Below, piece by piece: positions 1-4,910 of a stretch of 6,479 nucleotides of DNA (positions within the stretch are counted from its first letter, which is position 1; every line of letters begins with the position of its first letter). The position numbers and the translations under genes are program-made. The notes under the pieces were generated by a model that saw only the letters and a list, made by a program, of their open reading frames with translations, had not been told where the DNA came from and did no database searches. Source of the stretch: Acidobacteriota bacterium (GTDB lineage Bacteria > Acidobacteriota > Terriglobia > Acidiferrales > UBA7541); assembly GCA_003131985.1 (NCBI GenBank), contig PKWH01000105.1, forward strand, positions 9,875 to 16,353. Direction: 5' to 3'.

Positions 1-1158
1 GACATGTTGACTGAAGGCACCGAACGCCGAACGAGCGCGCAGATCGCGGAAGAAGTGGCCAAGCTGGGTGCGACGTTGGATGCGAGTTCGCGATTTGGAG
101 TCAGCTACACGTCGGTAAATGCTTCGGGCTTGATCAACAGCACGCCGCAAATACTCGATTTGATGAGCGACGTGGTGCTGCATCCCGCATTTCCGGCGAG
201 CGAGCTTGAGAAGTACAAGCAACGTGAAGAAGCAGGGCTTGAAGCGCGGCTCGCGAATCCCAATTTTCTGGGGCAACAAGCGTTCCGCCGCGTGCTTTAC
301 GGCGACACGCCCATGGCTATCACGTCAGCGACCAAGGAATCGATCGAAAAGCTAAGCGCGGAAGATTTGAAGAAATTTCACGATAAGCATTTTGTTCCCG
401 GCAATACGATCCTGGGAGTGACCGGCGATTTCAAGAGTGCCGAGATGCAGGCGATGCTGGAGAAATATTTTGGCGCATGGAAGGGCGCAGCGGAAGCGAC
501 AGTGTCGTACCCTGCGGCCACGCCGGAGGCGACAAAAATCACGCTGGTGGACCGGCCTGCTTCGGTACAGACGTATATCGTCGGCGGGAATCGCGGCATT
601 CGGCGGGTCGATCCGGAGTATTACGGGCTGGTGGTGATGAATCAGATTGAAGGAGGCGGAGCGCAGGCGCGGCTGTTTCTTGATTTGCGTGAAGAGCATA
701 GCTTGACGTATGGATCGTACAGCCGGTTCAATGCCGAGATTTATCCCGGCGACTGGTTCGCGTTTGCTCCAGTGCGCACAGCCGTGACAGGCGACGCGAT
801 GGAGCGCTTCGTGTTCGAATTCAAGCGCATCAATAGTGAGCCGGTGCCGCAGAGCGAACTTGACGACGCGCACCGCGCGATCATCGCGAATTTCGCGCTG
901 TCGCTGGAACAACCTGCGCAGCTATTGAACGACTGGCTGACCGTGCAGCATTTCGGGTTGCCGATGGATTACTGGGACAAGTATCCGGATCACATTGGGG
1001 CGATAGATGCAGCGGGCGTGCAGGCAGCGGCGAAGAAATTCGTGGACCTAAGCCACATGCAATGGGTGGCTGTGGGTGACCGCAAACAGATTCAGGACAC
1101 GCTGGCAAAATACGGCTCGGTTACGGTGGTTGACGTGAAGGGAAAAGCGGAGAATTAA
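1..1158 (+). CDS. M16-family metallopeptidase-like protein, probably the non-catalytic type; 5' end cut by window edge
   Basis: The reading frame is open from base 1 and ends at TAA 1156-1158, giving 385 visible residues; the ATG at 4 is internal, not the start. The visible protein begins just before MLTEGT, equivalent to the segment after the zinc motif in M16 proteins. The end of the N-terminal M16 domain runs to about residue 115. The M16 C-terminal domain follows, from about 122 (FHDKHFVPGNTILGVTGDF, 126-144) to about 300, including LREEHSLTYGS (229-239) with the Arg and Tyr typical of the family. In active M16 enzymes (HxxEH) the residue directly before the ML..GT segment is the second His; here it is Asp (residue 1), which points to a non-catalytic paralogue. 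Such proteins commonly pair with an active M16 protease, often encoded next door, in the periplasm or cell envelope. Any signal peptide lies outside the window. Family assignment is firm; the inactive status is inferred from one residue. Confidence 0.9.
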   Translation, partial: DMLTEGTERRTSAQIAEEVAKLGATLDASSRFGVSYTSVNASGLINSTPQILDLMSDVVLHPAFPASELEKYKQREEAGLEARLANPNFLGQQAFRRVLYGDTPMAITSATKESIEKLSAEDLKKFHDKHFVPGNTILGVTGDFKSAEMQAMLEKYFGAWKGAAEATVSYPAATPEATKITLVDRPASVQTYIVGGNRGIRRVDPEYYGLVVMNQIEGGGAQARLFLDLREEHSLTYGSYSRFNAEIYPGDWFAFAPVRTAVTGDAMERFVFEFKRINSEPVPQSELDDAHRAIIANFALSLEQPAQLLNDWLTVQHFGLPMDYWDKYPDHIGAIDAAGVQAAAKKFVDLSHMQWVAVGDRKQIQDTLAKYGSVTVVDVKGKAEN

Positions 1159-1195
1159 CTGCGGCACGGCGCTATCCCCAGTAGTCCGATGCGAA

Positions 1196-1221
1196 ACTTC
1201 AGGGGTTAAAACCCCTGAAGT
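1196..1221. repeat. Perfect palindrome, 12-bp arms (GGGGTTAAAACCCC core), first of a pair
   Basis: The arms ACTTCAGGGGTT (1196-1207) and AACCCCTGAAGT (1210-1221) are perfectly complementary around an AA centre. It lies 38 bp after the M16 stop codon and 12 bp before a second palindrome with the same central core. No T-tract follows, so it does not look like an intrinsic terminator by itself. From memory, palindromes with GGGG(C/T)TAAA(A/G)CCCC cores recur between genes in Acidobacteriota genomes; this suggests a REP-like dispersed element, which I could not check here. Confidence 0.8.
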
Positions 1222-1233
1222 AATCAAGCGTAC

Positions 1234-1253
1234 GGCGGGGTTAAAACCCCGCC
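1234..1253. repeat. Perfect palindrome, 9-bp arms, second of the pair
   Basis: GGCGGGGTT (1234-1242) pairs with AACCCCGCC (1245-1253) around an AA centre. The inner 14 bases (GGGGTTAAAACCCC) are identical to those of the palindrome at 1196-1221 while the outer arms differ, so the two look like a repeated core with different flanks rather than a simple tandem duplication. ACGG (1232-1235) and CCGT (1257-1260) could also pair, extending the element to roughly 1232-1260. Confidence 0.8.
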
Positions 1254-1275
1254 CTTCCGTTACTGCCAGGTTTCC

Positions 1276-1313
1276 GGGCATGCACCAGAATCGTGCATGC
1301 CCTTTTCTCTTTT
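1276..1313 (+). terminator. Intrinsic (Rho-independent) terminator for the M16 gene
   Basis: A perfect 10-bp stem, GGGCATGCAC (1276-1285) with GTGCATGCCC (1293-1302), closes a 7-base loop (CAGAATC) and is followed by a T-rich run from 1303 to 1313 (TTTTCTCTTTT). This is a canonical terminator for plus-strand transcription leaving the M16 gene. On the minus strand the hairpin is preceded by an A-rich tract but not followed by T, so it should act in one direction only. It ends 2 bases before the stop codon of the converging glsB-like gene. Confidence 0.85.
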
Positions 1314-1315
1314 AG

Positions 1316-1558
1316 CTAAGTTCGCTTGATCAGACGGACCAACAGAAGCAGCACTACGGCGCCGACGACTCCCATCACGAGTTGTCCGATCAATCCGTAA
1401 GCGGCAAGGCCCAGCAAGCCGAATATCCAGCCACCGAGAAGCGAGCCGATAATGCCGACGATCAGGTCAACCAAGACGCCCATGCCGCGACCTTTTACGA
1501 TTTGTCCGGCGAGGAAACCGACGAGGATACCGATCAAGATTTCCCAAAGCAGCCACAT
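1316..1558 (-). CDS. GlsB/YeaQ/YmgE-family small membrane protein
   Basis: An 80-residue, very hydrophobic protein matching the transglycosylase-associated / GlsB-YeaQ-YmgE family in length and pattern. Three membrane helices are visible at about residues 4-21, 27-50 and 54-76. Family hallmarks are the first-helix GFLAGQ, the polar turn KGRGMG (22-27), an Asp at 31 and the glycine-rich second helix GIIGSLLGGWIFG (35-47). The tail RLIKRT is basic and probably cytoplasmic. Members are linked to general stress or acid responses, but the biochemical role is unknown despite the 'transglycosylase-associated' name. The start at 1556-1558 is well supported by GGAGG (complement of 1565-1569) 6 bases upstream, the best ribosome-binding site in the window. 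It converges with the M16 gene and diverges from larB, so it is monocistronic. Confidence 0.9.
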   Translation of the reverse strand: MWLLWEILIGILVGFLAGQIVKGRGMGVLVDLIVGIIGSLLGGWIFGLLGLAAYGLIGQLVMGVVGAVVLLLLVRLIKRT

Positions 1559-1589
1559 AGTTTGCCTCCAAGGTGAGTGATTGGACTAA

Positions 1590-1620
1590 AGGCGTCTTCC
1601 AACGGCGGGGTGGGACGCCT
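1590..1620 (-). other. Possible hairpin in the glsB-like gene leader
   Basis: AGGCGTC (1590-1596) and GACGCCT (1614-1620) form a 7-bp inverted repeat around a 17-base spacer containing ACGGCGGGG, a 9-mer also found at 1232-1240 in the palindromic repeat. If the upstream promoter-like site at 1632-1640 is used, this hairpin lies near the 5' end of the transcript, 20-odd bases from the ribosome-binding site. It could be a leader structure, an operator or chance. Confidence 0.3.
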
Positions 1621-1631
1621 AACTGGGCGCA

Positions 1632-1640
1632 ACTCTAGCA
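1632..1640 (-). promoter_or_regulatory. Candidate extended -10 element for the glsB-like gene
   Basis: On the minus strand the site reads TGCTAGAGT: an extended -10 TG-n followed by TAGAGT (4 of 6 against TATAAT). It places a start site near 1625, leaving a leader of roughly 65 nt. No good -35 box is seen 17 bases upstream. Support comes mainly from its likeness to the motif in front of larB (1771-1779, opposite strand). Confidence 0.35.
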
Positions 1641-1646
1641 TAAGTG

Positions 1647-1781
1647 GAATGCAGGCGCTTCAGAATGCGCGGCCAAGAGAGTTTCGGTCGCGCCCGCGCG
1701 AATCTTGAGTTCCCCTCCGACGAATGCTGAAGTCCCACGCGGATGCGTCGCACGGCAGGTTTGAGAGAGATGCTAGAATGC
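1647..1781 (+). repeat. Four copies of the hexamer GAATGC in the glsB-larB divergent region
   Basis: GAATGC occurs at 1647-1652, 1663-1668, 1722-1727 and 1776-1781, all on the plus strand, within 135 bp. The first two start 16 bp apart. The last overlaps the candidate larB -10 motif. This is more than expected by chance for a hexamer, but spacing is irregular and no longer consensus is evident. The rest of 1621-1770 shows no ORF or RNA gene that I can recognise. Confidence 0.3.
1771..1779 (+). promoter_or_regulatory. Candidate extended -10 element for larB
   Basis: TGCTAGAAT combines an extended -10 TG-n with TAGAAT, 5 of 6 matches to TATAAT. A start near 1786 would give a leader of about 39 nt. 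The hexamer 17 bases upstream (CACGGC, 1751-1756) is not a -35 box, so recognition would depend on the extended element. The same motif shape occurs before the glsB-like gene and, more weakly, before selA. Confidence 0.45.
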
Positions 1782-1789
1782 GGGTGCGA

Positions 1790-1806
1790 GTTCACGTTGA
1801 GTGAAC
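1790..1806 (+). promoter_or_regulatory. Inverted repeat in the larB leader (possible operator or hairpin)
   Basis: GTTCAC (1790-1795) and GTGAAC (1801-1806) are perfect complements separated by GTTGA. The element sits between the candidate -10 (1774-1779) and the larB start codon at 1825, just after the predicted transcription start, where a repressor site or a short mRNA hairpin would be effective. No regulator is encoded nearby and I do not recognise the half-site. Confidence 0.35.
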
Positions 1807-1824
1807 GCTGCCGAGTGAAAAAAC

Positions 1825-2577
1825 ATGGACGAGCGAGACGTTCGAAAATTTCTTTCCGAGGTGCGAAGCGGGAAGCTCTCGGTGGAGGCGGCTGTGGAGC
1901 GGCTGCGCGGGCTGCCCTACGAAGACCTGGGCTTCGCGAAGATCGATCATCATCGCGCGCTGCGGCAGGGCTATCCCGAGGTAATTTTCGCAAGAGGCAA
2001 GACCGCTAAACAGGTAAGCGAAATCGCGCGGGGAATGTTGCGCGCGAAGGCGTCACACAATATTTTAATTACGCGCGCGGACAAAAAGATTTTTGCCGCG
2101 GTGAAGAAGATAGCGCGCGCGGCGAAGTTTCATTCGCTTTCCGGCGCGATTGCAATTCAGCGCAGCCGTATCACGAGCGGCAAAGGATTGGTCCTGGTGG
2201 TAACCGCGGGGACGAGCGACATCCCCGTAGCGGAGGAAGCGGTGGTTACCGCGGAGACGATGGGCAATCGAGTGGAAGCGGTGTATGACGTTGGCGTGGC
2301 GGGGCTGCATCGGCTGCTCGAGCACCGGAAGAAACTCGCGGAAGCGCGAGTGATCGTATGCGTTGCGGGAATGGAAGGGGCGTTGCCGAGCGTGGTCGGG
2401 GGACTGGTGGGCGTGCCGGTGATTGCGGTGCCAACTAGCACAGGGTATGGATCGAGCTTCGGAGGGCTTACGGCGCTGCTTGGAATGTTGAACAGTTGCG
2501 CGTCGAATGTGAGCGTCGTGAATATTGACAATGGTTTTGGCGCGGGTTGCGTGGCGAGCGTGATCAACCGGCTGTAA
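1825..2577 (+). CDS. larB: LarB, nickel-pincer cofactor biosynthesis protein (pyridinium-3,5-biscarboxylic acid mononucleotide synthase)
   Basis: LarB carboxylates the pyridinium ring of nicotinic acid adenine dinucleotide and hydrolyses the product, releasing AMP and the biscarboxylated mononucleotide, the first step to the Ni-pincer cofactor of lactate racemase-type enzymes; it acts in the cytoplasm. The 250 residues match the usual length (about 246-260). An N-terminal LarB-specific region (1-110) carries DHHRALRQGYPEVIF (41-55) with GKT (58-60). A PurE-like domain follows with TAGTSDIPVAEEA (127-139), DVGVAGLHRLL (155-165), AGMEGALPSVVGG (181-193) and PTSTGYG (203-209). Cys225 in NSCASN fits the residue reported to bind the pyridine covalently (Cys221 in the Lactobacillus protein), so the enzyme should be active. 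The ATG at 1825 is fixed by an in-frame TGA at 1816-1818. The ribosome-binding site is weak (GAG 9 bases upstream). No larA, larC or larE is adjacent. Confidence 0.95.
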   Translation: MDERDVRKFLSEVRSGKLSVEAAVERLRGLPYEDLGFAKIDHHRALRQGYPEVIFARGKTAKQVSEIARGMLRAKASHNILITRADKKIFAAVKKIARAAKFHSLSGAIAIQRSRITSGKGLVLVVTAGTSDIPVAEEAVVTAETMGNRVEAVYDVGVAGLHRLLEHRKKLAEARVIVCVAGMEGALPSVVGGLVGVPVIAVPTSTGYGSSFGGLTALLGMLNSCASNVSVVNIDNGFGAGCVASVINRL

Positions 2578-2582
2578 TGCGA

Positions 2583-4013
2583 TCAGCTGAGGGCGGAAGC
2601 GAGGGCGGCGGCGAGTTCGGATTCTTCACTCGCGGAAACGGTGCGGAGATCGAGGATTAGCTGTTTGTTTTCGATGCGCGCGATCACGGGCGTTGCATTA
2701 GCGGGCTTGTGCAAACGCGCTTCCAGTTCCGCGGCGGAATGGCGCGGGCTCAGAATTGAAATCAGGTGCGTGGGAAGCTGCTGGTCCGGCGTGGAGCCTC
2801 CGCCAATCACTGAAAATCCCGCGGCGATTCGGAACGTTACATCGCTCGCTACCGATAGCTGCAATTGCGCGATAAATTTTCGCGCGCGCTCGCCGATGAT
2901 GCCGGCTTCGAGGCGAATCATTCGAAGCGCTGGAATTTCGTCGAGTGCGCCGCGCAGGTACGCGCGCAAAGTGAGTTCGAGCGCGGCGATGGTGAGTTTA
3001 TCCACGCGCAGCGCACGGAAAAGCGGATTCCGACGGATGCGTTCGATGATTTGCTTTTTGCCGGCGATGATTCCAGCTTGCGGGCCTCCTAGCAATTTAT
3101 CTCCACTGAACGAAACCACCGAAACGCCCGCGGCGCAACTCTTCGCCACGACCGGCTCGGAAATGCCATGCGCTGAAAGATCGGCAAGGCATCCTGAACC
3201 CAGGTCTTCGAAGATAGGAATTTTCGAGCGGCGTCCTAGCGCGATTAACTCTTCGAGCAGGGGGCGCTCGGTGAAACCGGTCATGCGGAAATTCGACGGG
3301 TGCACGCGAAGGAGCAGACGCGTGCCTTTCGTGATGGCGCGTTCGTAATCGCGAATGCGCGTGCGATTCGTGGTTCCCACTTCGCGGACGGTGGCGCCGC
3401 TTTCGGCCATGATGTCCGGAATGCGGAAGCCGTCGCCGATTTCGATCAGTTCCCCGCGCGAGACAATTGTTTCCGCGCCTTTCGAAAGCGTGTTCAACAC
3501 CAGAAATACGGCGGCGGCGTTGTTGTTCACGACGATAGCGGCTTCCGCGCCTGCCAGGCCGGCGAGCATACGGGAAGTGTGAACATCGCGCTGACCTCGA
3601 CGGCCGGTTTCGAGGGCGTATTCGAGATTGGAGTAGCGCGTGGCGATTTCAGAGATGTGCGCGGCTGCTTCGGCGGAAAGTGGCGCGCGACCAAGATTTG
3701 TGTGCAGGATCACGCCGGTGGCGTTGATCACACGGACCAACGACGGTGCGACCTGCGCTTCCACTTCGGCGACCACGTCCATTTCGAGTTGAGCAGAATC
3801 CGTAGCCGAATCGCCGCCAGCGCCCTTTTTCAATCGCTCTCGCAAATTCGCCAGCACGGTGCGCGCGGATTGGATGACCAGCCTGCGGCCAGCCTTCTCG
3901 GCAAGAGCGAGCAGGCGCGGGCGGCCGAGCAATTCATCCACAGAAGGAATTCCACGCATCCTAGCGCTAGAGCTATTTTGCGTTTTCTGCGCGGGATTGG
4001 TTAACCGCTTCAT
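2583..4013 (-). CDS. selA: SelA, L-seryl-tRNA(Sec) selenium transferase (selenocysteine synthase)
   Basis: This PLP enzyme converts Ser-tRNA(Sec) to Sec-tRNA(Sec) using selenophosphate. From the ATG at 4011-4013 it is 476 residues, close to the 463 of E. coli SelA. An N-terminal tRNA-binding domain (IPSVDELL, 22-29) precedes the fold-type I catalytic domain. Clear motifs are NATGVILHTNLGRAPL (97-112), VVNNNAAAV (161-169), SRGELIEIGDGFRIPDIM (185-202), GTTNRT (213-218), DLGSG (270-274) and SFSGDKLLGGPQAG (301-314), where Lys306 is the PLP lysine. The N-terminal domain argues against a SelA-like aminosugar lyase. The frame also extends to a TTG at 4050-4052 (489 residues), but that overlaps a promoter-like motif; an ATG at 3957-3959 would give 458 residues and leave almost nothing before the first conserved motif. 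No candidate has a good ribosome-binding site. It converges on larB with 5 bp between stops and no terminator; selB, selC and selD are not in the window. Confidence 0.95.
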   Translation of the reverse strand: MKRLTNPAQKTQNSSSARMRGIPSVDELLGRPRLLALAEKAGRRLVIQSARTVLANLRERLKKGAGGDSATDSAQLEMDVVAEVEAQVAPSLVRVINATGVILHTNLGRAPLSAEAAAHISEIATRYSNLEYALETGRRGQRDVHTSRMLAGLAGAEAAIVVNNNAAAVFLVLNTLSKGAETIVSRGELIEIGDGFRIPDIMAESGATVREVGTTNRTRIRDYERAITKGTRLLLRVHPSNFRMTGFTERPLLEELIALGRRSKIPIFEDLGSGCLADLSAHGISEPVVAKSCAAGVSVVSFSGDKLLGGPQAGIIAGKKQIIERIRRNPLFRALRVDKLTIAALELTLRAYLRGALDEIPALRMIRLEAGIIGERARKFIAQLQLSVASDVTFRIAAGFSVIGGGSTPDQQLPTHLISILSPRHSAAELEARLHKPANATPVIARIENKQLILDLRTVSASEESELAAALASALS

Positions 4014-4042
4014 CGCCGGAGTATTTGAACACAAGCGGAAAC

Positions 4043-4051
4043 AGACTAGCA
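4043..4051 (-). promoter_or_regulatory. Candidate extended -10 element for selA
   Basis: The minus strand reads TGCTAGTCT: TG-n followed by TAGTCT, sharing its first six bases with the motifs before larB and the glsB-like gene. Transcription would begin near 4036, upstream of the ATG at 4013 but downstream of the TTG at 4052, so if real it rules out the longer SelA. No -35 box is evident. Confidence 0.3.
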
Positions 4052-4104
4052 ATCACGTGTATCTCCGGGGGATTTCTCTTGCGACATAGCCGCGCACACC
4101 CGCA

Positions 4105-4133
4105 TTGACGCGGACTGCCACACACCCTACGCT
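4105..4133 (+). promoter_or_regulatory. Candidate promoter for the 211-residue hypothetical gene
   Basis: TTGACG (4105-4110, 5 of 6 against the -35 consensus) and TACGCT (4128-4133, 3 of 6 against TATAAT) are separated by an ideal 17 bp. The start site would be near 4140, giving a leader of only about 15 nt before the ATG at 4155. An alternative -10, TGGAAT at 4133-4138, is a closer match but badly spaced from TTGACG. Confidence 0.35.
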
Positions 4134-4154
4134 GGAATTGCCCCTGACACGACT

Positions 4155-4790
4155 ATGCCTACAGTTGACGAAGAGCTAAATCAGATCGAGCGTGACATTC
4201 GGACGCTGAAGATTGAGTACGAACAATACTTCGGCGGCGGTCGTCCGCGTCCTCCGGCGGACACGCAATGGCGTGTGGAGTCTCTGCTAAGGCGGTATAA
4301 CGAGCGTACGGCAGAGTTGAGCTTCGCGCAGCGGTTTCGCTACAACAATCTTTCGCAGACGTACGCGAAATACGTCGATATGTGGCGCAAGAAAACCATG
4401 CAGAAAGAATCGGGCGGCCAGCAACGCCATTTCGGCGCAGCCGCAAAAGCGATTGAGGCGGAACGGGCGCGCCAGGTGGCATCGAACCCGCCGGCTGCTT
4501 CTCCCGAGGGCCATGGAGTTGCGGTGGCGGAGAGAAAAGCGGCGGAAGCGTTTGCCGCGTCATTTTCCGACCCGGAGCGCGAGAAAGAAAAGGTGCAGGA
4601 GCTTTATCAAAAGCTGATTGAAGCTCGAACGGAAACCGGGGAAAAAGCCGGCGCGCCGAGCCTGAAGGATTTCCAGGGCTTCGTCCGTAAGAAGACGAAA
4701 GAGCTTAAGGACAAGGGCGGCCAGGAAGTGGAATACACAGTGAGCATAGAAGGCGGCCGCGTAAAACTGAAAGCCCGCGTTTCAAAGTAG
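4155..4790 (+). CDS. Uncharacterised charged soluble protein, 211 residues
   Basis: I do not recognise a characterised function. The protein has no signal peptide or membrane segment and is rich in Lys, Arg, Glu and Gln. The N-terminal third (1-90) looks like a compact helical domain: ELNQIERDIRTLKIEYEQYF (7-26), a GGGRPRPP turn (27-34), then WRVESLLRRYNE and FAQRFRYNNLSQTYAKYVDMW (57-77). A low-complexity Ala/Pro/Glu-rich linker covers about 92-135. The C-terminal part (140-211) has a helix with YQKLIEAR (151-158), FQGFVRKKTKELK (173-185) and a predicted beta hairpin ending VEYTVSIEGGRVKLKARV (192-209). The architecture reminds me of the C-terminal region of myxobacterial MXAN_5187-type proteins, an uncertain impression from memory. 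The ATG at 4155 has no Shine-Dalgarno sequence; no in-frame ATG occurs just upstream. It stands alone, divergent from selA and convergent with the permease. It is very likely a real gene, given its length, codon pattern and coherent composition. Confidence 0.8.
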   Translation: MPTVDEELNQIERDIRTLKIEYEQYFGGGRPRPPADTQWRVESLLRRYNERTAELSFAQRFRYNNLSQTYAKYVDMWRKKTMQKESGGQQRHFGAAAKAIEAERARQVASNPPAASPEGHGVAVAERKAAEAFAASFSDPEREKEKVQELYQKLIEARTETGEKAGAPSLKDFQGFVRKKTKELKDKGGQEVEYTVSIEGGRVKLKARVSK

Positions 4791-4801
4791 CATTTCCTAC
4801 C

Positions 4802-4820
4802 ATCAGACCAGGCTGATTTT
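4802..4820 (+). terminator. Weak candidate terminator after the 211-residue gene
   Basis: ATCAG (4802-4806) and CTGAT (4813-4817) form a 5-bp stem with a 6-base loop, followed by a short T run to 4820, 11 bases after the stop codon. The stem is short and poor in GC, so termination would be weak. The remainder of the convergent gap (4821-4910) is relatively AT-rich (for example ATATTTAAAA near 4854-4863) and holds no gene or convincing minus-strand terminator that I can see. Confidence 0.3.
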
Positions 4821-4910
4821 CTCCGAAGCGTTGGGCAGTGAAGTCAACTCACCATATTTAAAACGAATGACGGGGAAAAAGAGGTTCCCTTTCGCGCCAA
4901 CTTTATCGTT

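Noticed and set aside
352..912. Minus-strand open frame of 186 codons opposite the M16 gene
   Set aside because: The M16 frame carries clear family motifs across the whole stretch; the opposing frame shows no recognisable domain.
1196..1253. Palindrome pair as a CRISPR fragment or transposon end
   Set aside because: There are only two units with different arms, the 12-bp gap is too short for a spacer, and no cas or transposase gene or target-site duplication is visible.
2157..2567. Minus-strand open frame of 136 codons opposite larB
   Set aside because: It is fully antisense to larB, rich in Thr/Ser/Pro/Ala repeats typical of a shadow frame, and has no ribosome-binding site.
3300..4004. Plus-strand open frame of 234 codons opposite selA
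   Set aside because: It lies wholly antisense to the strongly supported selA frame; its composition (His, Arg, Gly, Asp-rich, no domain pattern) is what the complement of a GC-rich gene gives.
4014..4154. Search for a selC (tRNA-Sec) gene beside selA
   Set aside because: No run of about 95 bases here folds into an acceptor stem with a long variable arm, and no TCA anticodon loop context was found.
4831..4860. Promoter-like pair TTGGGC and TATTTA with 18-bp spacing in the convergent gap
   Set aside because: It points into the antisense of the permease with no plus-strand gene downstream, and the -35 match is poor; probably a by-product of local AT-richness.
4870..4890. GGGAA/TTCCC inverted repeat as a terminator for the permease
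   Set aside because: The stem is only 5 bp and no T-run follows it on the minus strand.
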